From NCBI RefSeq assembly GCF_036850765.1, contig NC_089496.1, forward strand, positions 50,396,113-50,460,112: a stretch of 64,000 bases of DNA. The letters are read 5' to 3'. This document shows positions 21,781 through 32,432 of this stretch, in pieces. Within the stretch, counting starts at the first letter, position 1. Every line of letters starts with the position of its first letter. The stretch is from Saccopteryx bilineata (taxonomy: Eukaryota > Chordata > Mammalia > Chiroptera > Emballonuridae). The notes beneath the pieces are model-generated. The model made no database searches. It was not told where the DNA came from and was given only the letters and a program-made list of their open reading frames with translations. Position numbers and translations under genes: made by a program.

Positions 21781-21876
21781 CAGTCATGCCAAACTTTGGG
21801 TGGGAGGTGCCGTGGTGGGAGGGGCCCAGCTCAACACCATATTCCCATTTTTCAAGAGGAGGCAGAAACCCAAATT
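21781..21876 (+). repeat. left flank repeat of L1 (about 96 bp)
   Basis: It is closely related to 22477-22570: CAGTCATGCCAAACTTTGGG, CCCAGCTCAACACCATATTC and AAGAGGAGGCAGAAACCC are shared with few changes. The two copies lie exactly at the two ends of an L1, so they look like an unusually long target duplication. Confidence 0.85.
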
Positions 21877-22476
21877 ATTTTTATTGACTTTAATTTATTG
21901 TGTTTACATAGATTCTAGTGTTGCCCCGAATGCATCCCCCTCTCCCCCGTATACCCCTCCACATCTCCCTTGCCCCCCCCCGCGCCCTCCCCCCTTCCCT
22001 TCAGGTTTATCCCATCCTATCCTCCCCTTCTGTCCTCTTTTCCTCCCTTTGATCCCTCCTCTGTCTCAATTCCATTCCTCAGTTCACATTGTTCATTGGA
22101 TTCTTCAAATGAGTGAGGTCATATAATATTTTTCTTTCTCTGCCTGGCTTATTTCACTCAACATAAGAGTTTCCAGGTCCATCCATGTTGTCGCAAAAGG
22201 TAAGATTTCCTTCTTTTTCGTGGCCCCATAGTATTCAATTGTGTATATCTACCACTGCTTTTTAATCCACTCGTCCTCTGACGGACACTTGGGCTGTTTC
22301 CAGATCTTCGCTATTGTGAACAATGCTGCCATAAACATGGGGGTGCATTTCTCCTTTTGGAACAGTGCTATGGTGTTCTTGGGGTATATTCCTAAAAGCA
22401 GGATAGCTGGGTCAAAAGGCAGTTCAATTTTTAATTTTTTGAGGAATCTCCATACTGTTTTCTGCAGTGGCTGCAC
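21877..22476 (-). mobile_element. 5'-truncated L1: ORF2 C-terminus plus 3' UTR
   Basis: Sense is on the minus strand. The 5' side (22249-22476) encodes the typical ORF2 C-terminus with [16 protein letters not shown] and [12 protein letters not shown]. The 3' UTR is C-rich on the plus strand and ends in GATTCTAGTGTTGCCCCGAA reversed, then AATAAATTAAAG. It is flanked by direct repeats of about 95 bp. A retrotransposition-dead fragment. Confidence 0.9.
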
Positions 22477-22570
22477 CAGTCATGTCAAACTTTGGGTGGG
22501 AGGGGCAGGAACCAGGGCCCAGCTCAACACCATATTCCCATTTTTCCAAGAGGAGGCAGGAACCCAAATT
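22477..22570 (+). repeat. right flank repeat of L1 (about 94 bp)
   Basis: Starts CAGTCATGTCAAACTTTGGG and ends GGAGGCAGGAACCCAAATT. It differs from the left copy by several substitutions and small indels (GGTGCCGTGGTGGGAGGGG versus GGGGCAGGAACCAGGG). Confidence 0.85.
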
Positions 22571-23164
22571 TTTGTGTGCAGTCTTCACATTTTTAATAAA
22601 AGCTCAATTTTTTTTAGCCTGCGCAGGCCCAGTGGGACATTCTGAGGACTGAAAGGCAGGCTGAAGTCACCAGCGTGCCATCTTCCATCTAAAGGGAGAG
22701 CACGGTCAAAGCAAATAGGGAATAATTCCACAAAAGAAAACCCCGTGCACCTAAGGCAAAATGTATAAAAAGGATTCCAGGGGTGAGGGCCAAGAATGGG
22801 CTGGGGAAGAAAAATACTGGGGAGGAGGAGGGGCTGTCTGGCCGAGGACCGGACGGATTATCAGCACAGCCTGTCCACATGAATCAAACGTGCCCGACAA
22901 TTACTCCCCTCCTTCCTTCACAGAGCCGGCTGAGTCTTCTTTTTCACAGTTGCATCCTATATTTAGCTCGGACTCCTGATAACCGGGCCCTTGTTTCGGG
23001 TCTATTCTCTGACCTGGTCCTGGCTGACATCCAAGGCCCCAACACCCTCGGCAGGTTTAGAAGAGGCGACCCGAGTTGTGTTTTCCCTGAGACGGGGCCT
23101 CCAAGCCTCACGCTCCAGAGCCCTGCACAGACTGCAGACAGCTACCACCTGCCAGTGGCCAGTG
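22571..23164. other. unannotated sequence
   Basis: No gene or repeat is recognised with confidence. Confidence 0.4.
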
Positions 23165-23255
23165 GGTGGGGTGGTCACTGGTGCTCAAAGAGATTAAATA
23201 ACTCGCCCCAAGGCCACACAGCCAGCGAGTAGGGACACTGGGGTTTTCACTTGGG
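23165..23255 (-). repeat. MIR fragment
   Basis: AAGAGATTAAATAACTCGCC followed by CCAAGGCCACACAGCCAGCG is the reversed MIR core. Confidence 0.8.
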
Positions 23256-23399
23256 TCCGCTGATATTACATCCACACCTCTTTACAGCTCGACGGGCTGC
23301 TGAAGTTAAATCGATTTAAACTACCATCTTACTATATACAATGTTCTCGGTAATTCCCTGGCATAGCGTATTCAAAAACAAAACAAAACAGAATACAAA

Positions 23400-23505
23400 G
23401 TCAGGGTTTTGAGGATGACAGGTCTGGGTCTGCCACCTGCAAACATGCAAACTCAAGCAAGTGACGGGCCACCCTGCTTCTCAGTCCCTCCCCTGGGAAG
23501 GAGAG
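23400..23505 (+). repeat. MIR-like fragment
   Basis: GACAGGTCTGGGTCTGCCAC followed by CAAGCAAGTGACGGGCC and CTTCTCAGTCCC is consistent with a diverged MIR. Confidence 0.45.
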
Positions 23506-26139
23506 AAGCTGCCTACTCAGAATGTGCCATGAAGAACGCATCAGTTATGCATAAAGAGAACCCAGCCCCGGCCTGGCACAGAAAGCACCCACTGAATGGG
23601 TTCTCCCTTTCCCTATTCTTGGAAGGATGGGTCGGTTTCCACACGTGTGTGGGACAGCGCGCACGCACACGCCTACCTCCCATGATCCCGGCCTCTTGGC
23701 AGAGTGGACAAAGGTGAGAGCCTCTCCGCTCCCTCCTCCCTCCCCAGACAAGTGCCAGGCCCCAGCTTCTTGCCCCCCCCCCACCCTCGGAAACCCTGTG
23801 AACACCCCCTCCAGAAATGCCTTCCACAGAACACAGCTCTACTTCGCATTCCTCGGTCCTGGGTCCATAAAGTCTCACGGTAAGCTAAGTTAAACAGGTC
23901 TTCTTTTTCCTGCAGAACTATGTCAGAGTTTTTAAAATAGATGCAAATAAAATAGATACTCCAAAGACCACAGTATACGGACTTCCTCAAGTAGATTTAA
24001 CTACAGGGCTTTGATTGTTGTTGTTGTTGTTTTACTGAGACTGTTGCCAGATTCACGTCTTACAAACCACATCCTGGAAAAGATTGGTGTGACTCTGGGT
24101 CCGGTCCGCTCCTATCACCAGACCGAACTACGACGGCTGAGGCTACCCAGACTGGGCCTTTCCGACGCCCCCTCATGCCTAATGGCTTTCCCTTCTGCTT
24201 AAGCAGCTTGCACTAACATCCAGGCCCCTGAGGTTTGGATTTGCATTTCATCGTCCCTGGCTCAAGCTCCATCAGAACGCTGACTGGTGTTGAAACAAGG
24301 GTGGGATCGGAGACAACAGGGAGAGAGCGCCACCTACAGAAGATTTGTGTTACTGCAGCACAGGAGCAGCTAGCAGCTGGGGACTCAGGGACTAACTAAC
24401 TGGAGGGTGCATTTCAGTGAGGCTGAAACTCGGGTGGGTTTAACTTCAACAGCCCAGTAAAGATCACTCTATCCTCTCTCTCGTCAAGAGGAAGGTTCAG
24501 CAGTGAGAGCAGGGTTTGCGCAGGTGAACCTTCTTACTTTTGTTTGATGGAGGTGGGCAGAGAAACGTGATCCACTGTTTATTTTGTAACAAAATGTACG
24601 TGTTGGGGACAGAGGGGAAGTGAAGGAGATGTCTCTCAGGGCTGAGTGGTCGTTAAAACATACGAACAATGGGCCTGTTTTCTGTGTCTTCACGCCAACC
24701 ACAAGTTTACCTGTCAAATCGTTCCTACCCTGCACCAGGTGAGCCCAGTGGCTTACAGGACATTTCACAACAAGTCTGAAGGCTCTTGATTATAGCAGCT
24801 AAGACCTCACCGTGGCTTCTGAGAGGCGTCGTTTGTCTAGTGAGGCAGTGACTCAGGTTAATTCAACTTCATTTCTCACCATTCCCCTGGACTTAGGACT
24901 CAAAGCCTCATCCCACTGGGTTGGCAGAACACTGAACATCAGTCTTTCTGGAAGCTTCTAACTCCCTCCTCACACCCTCCCTACGGGGCCCGTGCCACAG
25001 GAATCTCGGTGGGACAGGGTGCCCATGTGCCCCTGACCACTGTCCGCAGGGCTCATGCCGCCCCACGGTCACCCCTATCCGTGTGGCATTCGGGTGTGAA
25101 TCTCTGAGGCTGTGTTTAGCCCCATCAGCCTGGGCACAAGGCAGAAAGCTGAGAAGCCACCAGGCCCAGTGTGGCCTGCCTGTATAGGGTGCTTCCCCCA
25201 ACCCCAACACTCAGAGTTCCCCCTCCGTGAACTGAGGGCAGTTCCTGGCAGCGGGGGAGTCGGTCTTTCCATCTGCGGGGGTGTCGGGGAGCTGTGGGAC
25301 AGCACTCACTATGGCACCCATGGGGGTGGGGGAGTCAGCAGGCCAAGAGGGGTGCTGCAGGCCCCCAGGTCATGGCCACCGCTTTCCTGGTCTTTGTGGT
25401 CACTTGGGTCAAGCGCCCCTCTCTGGGGGTTCTGCTCCGGTCAGGACAGCGGCCCGGGAAGCCGGCCACATCCCTGCTGGTCCTGCCGTCCCTGGCTTCT
25501 CCCTCAGTCCACCTCCTGGCCCGCCACCACCAAAGACACAGGAAACCTCCTCCAGTCTGGGGAACTTCTGCTACCTTTCCGTTTCTTCCACAGAGGCCCT
25601 CCCCTCTCCACGGCCTCTCAGCCCCTCAGCAGAGCCCTCTAAGGTCCCGAAACAGAGGCTGTAGAACACAGAGGCCAGAATGAGCTGCCGGTGCTTTCTG
25701 CTTCCCTCCACCGGGAGGAAGGGAAGGGAGAAAGTAGAGGGAGAGAAGAAAACGTAAGCACTGACGGCTTGCTGCTTACCAGGCCCCAGCCAGGGACCAG
25801 ACCGAGCAGCACGCTGGCACAGGCAGACCCTCGGCACAGGCGACGCCCTCGCCCCCACCAGGAGGGCTGCCCCGCCCCCACGCCCGGGCCGAGCCCTGCG
25901 GCAAGAATGGCGTTCTCTCTGCAAGATGTCTGGCCCGCACGCACCCAGCAGGTCCTGCTTCCTCCCCCCCTTCCCTCATCCTCGCTGATCCCCGACAGCT
26001 GCCGTCCCAGCCTGGGGCCCGCCTCATCTTGGTCTTGTCTGCATGGGGCCTCTCAAGCATCACTTTATAACTAAGGGGTCACCCAGAGGCTTCGTGGGCC
26101 CGGGACGGGAGATCAAGAATGCCAAGTCCTGGGGGTGGG
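23506..26139. other. unannotated sequence
   Basis: 2.6 kb with no gene or repeat recognised with confidence. A short (GTT)n lies at 24012-24034. A GCGCCACCT motif at 24328-24336 resembles a CTCF half-core. 25.1-26.0 kb is GC-rich, and frames there lack domains. Confidence 0.4.
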
Positions 26140-26245
26140 GGGCGCTATGTAAAGTATATGATTGTCTAACCGCGAAGCTGTACACCTGAAACTAATACAA
26201 AATAAGAATAAGTGTAAACTGTAATTAAATTTTTTTTTAAAAAAG
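26140..26245 (+). mobile_element. L1 3' UTR tail
   Basis: TATGATTGTCTAACCGCGAA, GCTGTACACCTGAAACTAAT and a final A/T tract form the familiar end of an older L1 group. The same ending occurs at 30.89, 40.72 and 26.97 kb. Confidence 0.75.
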
Positions 26246-26326
26246 CCAAGTCATGGGAATGTCAATTCATGCAGCCGTTACGGAAACCAGTACAGAGGCT
26301 CCTCGAAATACTAAACATAAAACTAC

Positions 26327-26382
26327 GCAATTTGGGGCAGTACTAGAATCTATGTAAACACAATAAATTAAATTTTTTTAAA
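26327..26382 (+). mobile_element. 56 bp L1 3'-end insertion nested in older L1
   Basis: GGCAGTACTAGAATCTATG, ACACAATAAATTAAA and a T/A tail are the last bases of the younger L1 type. An 8 bp duplication AAAACTAC flanks it (26319-26326, 26383-26390). Removing the insert and one copy restores the expected L1 order. Confidence 0.8.
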
Positions 26383-26566
26383 AAAACTACCCTATGACCC
26401 TGTAATTCCACTTCAGGGAATGTATCCGAAGGAAACAAAAACACTAATTCGGGAAGGAATCTGCACCCCCATGTTCATAAAAGCATTATTTACAATAGCC
26501 AAGCATTATTTACACAGAAAAAGCCTACGTGTCCATGGATGAATAGATGGATATAAAAGATGTGAG

Positions 26567-26567
<1 letters not shown>

Positions 26568-26609
<42 letters not shown>
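26568..26609 (+). repeat. (TA)n microsatellite
   Basis: About 20 TA units inside the older L1, at the place where this L1 group often carries ATATAT. Confidence 0.95.
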
Positions 26610-26612
<3 letters not shown>

Positions 26613-27025
26613 GATAGAATATTATTCAGCAACAAAAAAGAAATCTATGACAACATGGATGGTCTTGAAGGCATTTTCTTAAGTGAAATAAGTTCAGACA
26701 GAGAAAGAGAAATACTGTATGATCTCACATGTGAAATCTAAGACAAAAACTCACATAAAAATAGATCAGATCTGTGGTTTCCAGAGGTGGAGGGGTGGGG
26801 TGGAAGAATTGGACGAAGGTGCTCAAAACTACAAACTGCCGGTTAGAAGACAATCCACAGCATAAGGACCGTGGTTAGCAGTACTCGCTATGTTTGTATA
26901 TTTGAAAGTTGCTAGAGAGTAGCTCTTAAAATGTCTGATCACAAAGGGGAAAAAAAAAGTCTGCACTGTACACCTGAAACTAATATAATGTTATTGCTAA
27001 TTATCTCTCAATTAAAAAAAAAAGT

Positions 27026-28089
27026 GTTACAGATCGCCACATCAGCTTTCCGAGGGTGTCTGGCCAGTCCCCTGACTGGGAGCCCCGGCTGCAGCCTCTC
27101 TCTGCCGGTTACACTGCTGTGCCCAGTGGCCCGGGCACTGGTCACTCACTCCTTCCCCTTCTCTGTGCACTTCCTCCGTGTGTGGTCTGTCTGGCTGATT
27201 CACAATTCTCTTAACCTACCCTGGGGCGCTGAGACAGAGGAAATACATGCCTATAATTCACAGAAAGATATGTATTTAATAAAATAAACAGAGGAGTCTG
27301 ATACCCACGTCAGGAAATGTGCGTCCGCGTTATCCGGCCGCATCTAGGCTATTAACGTGGAGACGAGGGTCAGTGGTGGGCCTCGGTGCCCTGCGTGAGG
27401 AGAGGGGCATGTCCTTCCGTGAGCTGGATCCCGCAGGCTGTTGTCCCTTGGCAACGGACGCCGACTCAGGGCCCTGACAGCGTTTATGTGCACTAGTTCG
27501 TGTAATAATGAACAAGGGCTCAAGGACATGCCAGGCCTGGGGGTGCTGCCTGGGTGAGGGGAGGTCTTCCAGCAAGTTCTCTCTCTAGGGTCCAAGGTAC
27601 ATGGGATTCGTGTAGGTGAGGAGAAGGCACAGGACATTCAAGGGCAGTAGACAGGTGGTAGGACCACCCTTTTCCAAACCCTGAGAGAGAAAGTACATCT
27701 CCCACCTTCAAGGAGCCCAGACTAGAAACAGAAGCACAGACAACGGGCGCTGATCCCAACAGATGGGTCGGTGGCGAGAACAGGGGACGGGACGATAGAC
27801 TGGGCTTGGGGTGGCGAGGGCTGGAGGGTGGTGTCCAGAGAAGTGACACCTGCAGTGGGCAGTCGGGGACGGAAAGGATTTCACCGAGCAGAGGGCATTT
27901 CTTCAGGGCTGGGGGCAGAGGGGAACCACTTGGCCAAGGTCAACTCTCAGAACAGCCCCTGGCCCATTTATCTCTCCTGTGCTGGACAGAGGACAAGTAA
28001 AAAGAGGTGTGTGTTGTGGAGGCGTGTCCTTCACGGGATTCTTAACTCTCCATTCTTCCCTCATGTGGCCCCAATAAAACTCAAACCAT
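27026..28089. other. unannotated sequence
   Basis: No gene or repeat is recognised. A 14 bp unit (ATAAAACTCAAACC) is tandemly doubled at 28074-28101, next to the following SINE. Confidence 0.4.
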
Positions 28090-28101
28090 AAAACTCAAAC
28101 C

Positions 28102-28433
28102 GACCGGCCAGGGCACACAGGAGAAGCGCCCATTTGCTTCTCCCCCCCCCCCCCCTCCTTCCTCTCTGTCTCTCTTCCCCTCCTACAGCCAGGGCTCCAT
28201 TGGAGCAAAAATGGCCCGGGCGCTGGGGATGGCTCTGTGGCCTCTGCCTCAGGCGCTAGAGTCGCTCTGGTCGCAACATGGCGACTCCCAGGATGGGCAG
28301 AGCATCGCCCCCTGGTGGGCAGAGCGTCGCCCCATGGTGGGCATGCCGGGTGGATCCCAGTCGGGCGCATGCGGGAGTCTGTCTCACTGTCTCTCCCTGT
28401 TTCCAGCTTCAGAAAAATGCAACAACAACAAAA
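28102..28433 (+). mobile_element. type 1 SINE lacking its tRNA-like head
   Basis: The copy begins at GACCGGCCAGGGCACACAGG, so the A box and B box are absent; the rest of the body to CAGCTTCAGAAAAATGC and a CAA/A tail is present. Target duplications AAAACTCAAACC (28090-28101, 28434-28445) are perfect, so it was truncated at insertion rather than later. One intact CTCF-like core lies on the minus strand at 28306-28319; the second is mutated. Confidence 0.9.
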
Positions 28434-28445
28434 AAAACTCAAACC

Positions 28446-28789
28446 AGAGCTGAGCTCCGGGAAAAGGGGGCCTTGTCTTCCTCTGCAAGCCCAGTTTCAA
28501 AGCACAGTGCATCTGCTTGTCCCTGACGTTCCGATGAAGAGGGCACCTGCTCTGAGGGAGGGAGTTTCCCTTAGAAAGGAACGCAGGGACAGTTCACGAG
28601 GAAGACAAAACTGTATCGATTTCGTCTATTTCCACCTCTCCCCTCCCCGGCTCACCAAACTTATATGAACTGTGACCCAGCGACCCAACTAACTTCTCCG
28701 CTGCTTGAGTCCATTCCTCCTGTCCCCTTGTTCGTGTTGAGGGATGAACAGTCCATTCAAGAAATGTAATCAGAATCTCACACAACACA
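28446..28789. other. unannotated sequence
   Basis: No gene or repeat is recognised. Confidence 0.4.
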
Positions 28790-29115
28790 TGAACGTTTTA
28801 ATACATTTTAATACATTTAAAATAACACACATGTACGTAGTAGAAGTATAAATCCTGAATGGGAGTATATACTACCACCTTCAGAAATGTAGTTATCTAT
28901 GGAGTGAGGGCAAGAAAAAAAAAGGAGATTTTAGTTGGGAACAAAGGAGGTTTCAAATAGATCTGTAATATTAAAAAAAAAAAAACTTGGAGAAAATAGA
29001 GCCAAATTATGACATTTGTTAAATCTAGATGATGGGTTTTTGTTATGTTATTCTGCTTGCAATTCTGATGTTTTAACAATATTATAATAAACAATTTTAA
29101 TCTGAAATAAAAGAG
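28790..29115 (+). mobile_element. old L1M-type 3' UTR
   Basis: TTTGTTAAATCTAGATGATG followed by TTATGTTATTCTGCTTGCAA and an AT-rich end matches the typical 3' UTR of old L1M elements. Confidence 0.55.
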
Positions 29116-29154
29116 TTCACAGGTTGGATGATTTAAAAAAAAGAAAGAAATATA

Positions 29155-29210
29155 ATTTGAGTACCTACTACGTGCCAGGCATTGTCAGGGAGGGGAAAAT
29201 CCAAAGATGA
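29155..29210 (+). repeat. L2-type fragment
   Basis: TTGAGTACCTACTACGTGCC followed by AGGCATTGTC is the classic conserved L2 3'-end string. Confidence 0.65.
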
Positions 29211-29709
29211 AAAATATATACTCCCCAAAGTGCTAAAGCCACAAGGCAGAGACCCGCAACCACACGTCAGGGGTGGAAACGTATTGCGTGAGTACTGAGA
29301 ACGAGGATGTCGAGAAGCCGCCCTAACAGGCATCCAGTCGCCAGCGGGGCGCGGGGGTGTGAGCGCAGATCAGCTAGGCACTGGCGCCACCTGGTGTTGA
29401 CAGCGCTCTATTGGCCATTTTACCAAAACGGGCACCTGTCATCAGCTTTCCGGGACGGTGAGTCCCTGAGCCCCACCATGCAGAGGTCTGCCCTGGAGTG
29501 GGGCCGAAGGGGGCCGAGAACTGCGTCTCCTGATCGCCAGTCCTAGGGCCCAGCTGGAGCCACTGAGTCCTCAACCGCCTGCGGGCTGCCACGCCAAAGA
29601 CAGCCGCAGCGAACTCGCCAGCTCGCACTGCAATGGACACGAGGAAAGAATGTTCCTGAAGAGAGACGGCCCCTTGTGGACTCAGCAATGACGCAGCCCC
29701 CGGAAGTTC
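29211..29709. other. unannotated sequence
   Basis: No repeat is recognised. A CTCF-like motif GGCGCCACCTGGTGTTG lies near 29383-29399. Confidence 0.4.
29383..29399 (-). promoter_or_regulatory. CTCF-like core motif
   Basis: GGCGCCACCTGGTGTTG contains the CGCCACCTGGTG form of the CTCF core and lies in unique sequence. Motif only. Confidence 0.3.
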
Positions 29710-29717
29710 CCATTTCA

Positions 29718-30109
29718 TAAGGGTGACGAATCATCCTCCTTTAGGGAGGACAGTCCTTCTTTTGTAAGTTTCGTCCTCCCTCCAAAAGCGTCCTCCTACA
29801 TGTCCTCCTTTCTGATATCGGAAGACTAATCTGTAAACTTCCACATTCGATCGATACAGAGTCGATCCATCGCGTGTGACGTGACGTATTTGAATCTAAA
29901 TGAGTACTTTCTTTCTTACAATTATTATTGAAAATTAATAGGCATGTAAGCAAAATTACAATATTACAAATGGTTTTCTTATGCATTTATCATATTATAG
30001 TGTATTATTGTTGCAATGAATAAAATGTTCCTTTTATTTATGAAATTGTTTTCTTCAATTTGTTTTAGCCCTTTTCATTGTAAAAAAAAAAAAAAAGTCG
30101 GTCACCTTA
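29718..30109. mobile_element. hAT-like non-autonomous DNA transposon
   Basis: Ends are inverted: left TAAGGGTGAC, right GTCACCTTA. Flanks CCATTTCA (29710-29717) and ACATTTCA (30109-30116) agree at 7 of 8 bases, fitting the 8 bp target duplication of hAT elements. The left 100 bp holds repeated TCCTCC blocks; the interior is AT-rich with no transposase frame. Family assignment rests on the ends and the duplication only. Confidence 0.6.
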
Positions 30110-30116
30110 CATTTCA

Positions 30117-30539
30117 CTCTCTTTGTCTCTTATTCTGGGAAGATAAAGGGGCACCACGTTAGTGAGGTAGCAATTGTCATCCAGTTATCCTTGCATGCCT
30201 GCCGACTTATAAGGTGAGGAGTCTTCCCCCAGCTTTGGTCCTGGAACAATGAGCGGTGGTCTGGGAGGGGGAAGGTCTCTCCTCTGTAATGAGAAGCCTC
30301 AGGGAACAGCCTCAGAGGACTTGTCTTAGAAGTGGGGTGCTCTGACAGTCACCCTTCCCTATGGAAAGGGAACTGTAAATCCCAGACATTCCCTCTGTGG
30401 GGACAGACGGCCTGAACCCAGACAGGGAAACAAGGCTCCGTGTCCCCAGGGCCTGACTCCTCAGGGCCTCACTCACTCAATCATCCTTAGTCCTTAGGGC
30501 AACGCGCTTCACACCTGCTAGGGAGGCCATAATCAAACA
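30117..30539. other. unannotated sequence
   Basis: No gene or repeat is recognised. Confidence 0.4.
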
Positions 30540-30955
30540 CACAGCCGGGACCTGTGGCTGAGAGCGTGGAGCGTTTGGAAACCTCAGACATGGCCAGAGG
30601 ACATGAAAAATGGTGCAGCCACTGTGGAAGCGGTATGACACTTCCTCAAAACATTAAACAGGGGAATACCGCATGACCCAGCAATTCTACTCCTGGGCGT
30701 ACACTCGAAAGATGCCCCCCTCCCTCCTTGCTCATCCTCTAACCTCTCATGGGACCAGTGTTTCTGGGACCACAGAGAGGGAACTGCTACATTAAAAGAC
30801 TGGCCGGTCAGACAACATCGTGATGACTGGGGGGGGGGGCGGGCACCAGGGAGACAGACCTCTCTGAAAAGCACATGATTGTCTAACCACGTTCCTGTGC
30901 ATCTGAAACTAATATAGAATAATACTGAACATAGACTGTCATTGAAAAAAAAAAA
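30540..30955 (+). mobile_element. older L1, ORF2 tail joined to 3' end
   Basis: GGTGCAGCCACTGTGGAAGC, CCGCATGACCCAGCAATTCT and CACATGATTGTCTAACCACG with TGAAACTAATATAGAATAAT mark ORF2 and terminal 3' UTR. The intervening L1 sequence is missing, so it carries an internal deletion. Confidence 0.8.
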
Positions 30956-31760
30956 TGTTTTTAAAAGGATGGACTGTCAGGACAGAAAGGCTTCTTTCTC
31001 AGCTGGCAATGTTCCAGAAAACACTGTTCGTGACACTGATTAAAACAGTCCGGCAGACTTTATTCGAGACCATGGAGGTAGGTATAGGGACCGCCTTGCG
31101 GGGTTCTGCAGGTGGGGAGAGGTTGGGCTCACCTGGGAACACAGCAAGCAAACGTGGGGACTCCAGGAGCAGGGCAGGGACCCGTGGGTGGGAAATGTAC
31201 TATGAGGCCACATCAGGGGTGGGGAAGAGCGGATTCTGACTAAACTGACGGTTAAGAACAAAATTCAACCAAGAGATAATGTGAAGATCTAATTGGCTTT
31301 ATTATGCGATTCCTCAATCGGGCAGCATCCCATCCAGCAGCTAGTAGGGCGCTCAGAGGGCTGGCCCAGGTGTGCCAGGAGAAGGGTAAGGCAAGGGAGC
31401 TGTTAGAGACAGAAAAGAAAGGATTATTTTTAAACAAGACATCTTCTTTTGGGGGAAGGGACATTCAAGGGTATCATACATCTGGCCTCTTCTTTCTAGG
31501 GGGGATGGACAAGGCCATGTGACAGGCTACTCACTGGTGTTGACCAGAAAATTCCGGACTGGTTGAGACCCTATTTCTGGAGAGGGTGCAGCAGCAACAG
31601 CGAGGTATCAAATCGAGGTTCGGCATCGCGGGCTTCAGCACAGGTGGTGCCAGTCGGGGCCCGTGGTTCCCTCTTTACTGCCGGCTGCTCACGGGTTAAC
31701 TCCTCCTGTTGGCACTTGCATTAACTATTTCAATTTCTGAAACTCAGGGTAATATAGGAT
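30956..31760 (-). other. possible LTR-derived sequence
   Basis: 31255-31400 (AATTGGCTTTATTATGCGAT, TCGGGCAGCATCCCATCCAG) has the feel of a reversed ERV LTR, and 31030-31100 carries a second GGCAGACTTTATTCGAGACC. No family name is given and no viral gene is visible. Confidence 0.3.
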
Positions 31761-31913
31761 CACTGTATTTGTGACTCTTCGACCTGAGGGTCGAAGTTTG
31801 AAAACCAGCGCACCGTTCTTCTGGGTTCTCCTGTGGGCTCCCTTTCCTCCCGCTCTGCCAGGCGTGAGACCGCAACATCGAAGGTATGGTAAACAAAACC
31901 ACCACAGCGTCGA

Positions 31914-31967
31914 GCCATCTCAATCGGGACTATCTTCTAACCATCTCAACCGGGACTATCTTCTAAC
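31914..31967 (+). repeat. 27 bp tandem duplication
   Basis: Two copies of a unit of about 27 bp, CCATCTCAAYCGGGACTATC plus TTCTAA, differing at one base. Confidence 0.85.
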
Positions 31968-32080
31968 CGCTCGCAGTCTGAACACACACACCAGAGATAT
32001 TGTAAAATCTTTCTCCGCCGTGTTCAGCATATTCATGTTCAATCATGTTCAGTTTATTATTTTAAAAAGTGACTTTTCTG

Positions 32081-32416
32081 CCTGACCAGGCGGTGGCGCA
32101 GTGGATAGAGCGTCAGACTGGGACGTGGAAGGACCCAGGTTCGAGATCCCGAGGTTGCCAGCTTGAGCACAGGCTCATCTGGCTTGAGCAAAAAGCTCGC
32201 CAGCTTGGACCCAAGGTCGCTGGCTCGAGCAAGGGGTTACTCAGTCTGCTGAAAGCCCATGGTCAAGGCACATATGAGAAAGCAACTAATGAATAACTAA
32301 GGTGTCACAACGAAAAACTGATAATTGATGCTTCTCATCTCTCTCCGTTCCTGTCTGTCTGTCCCTATCTATCCCTCTCTCTGACTCTGTAAAAAATAAA
32401 TAAAAATCTTTAGAAA
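32081..32416 (+). mobile_element. type 3 tRNA-derived SINE, full length
   Basis: It begins CCTGACCAGGCGGTGGCGCA with A box, B box (GGTTCGAGATC) and then a series of CTTGAGC/GCTCGAGC blocks (32150-32240), and ends in CTCTGTAAAAAATAAATAAA. The 16 bp target duplication AAAAAGTGACTTTTCT (32064-32079, 32417-32432) is perfect. Confidence 0.92.
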
Positions 32417-32432
32417 AAAAAGTGACTTTTCT

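Larger units (their letters stand above)
26255..27025 (+). mobile_element. older L1 ORF2 tail plus 3' UTR, interrupted
   Basis: Plus-sense L1 landmarks appear in order: CCTATGACCCTGTAATTCCA, CACCCCCATGTTCATAAAAG, ATTTACAATAGCCAAGC, GAATATTATTCAGCAACAAA, AGTGAAATAAGTTCAGACAG and GTACACCTGAAACTAATATA, then an A tail. It is interrupted by a 56 bp younger L1 piece at 26327-26382 and contains a TA microsatellite. Non-coding relic. Confidence 0.88.

Noticed and set aside
22249..22476. Protein-like frame with [16 protein letters not shown]
   Set aside because: This is the L1 ORF2 C-terminus in a 5'-truncated L1, not a host gene. The same applies to 43755-44130.
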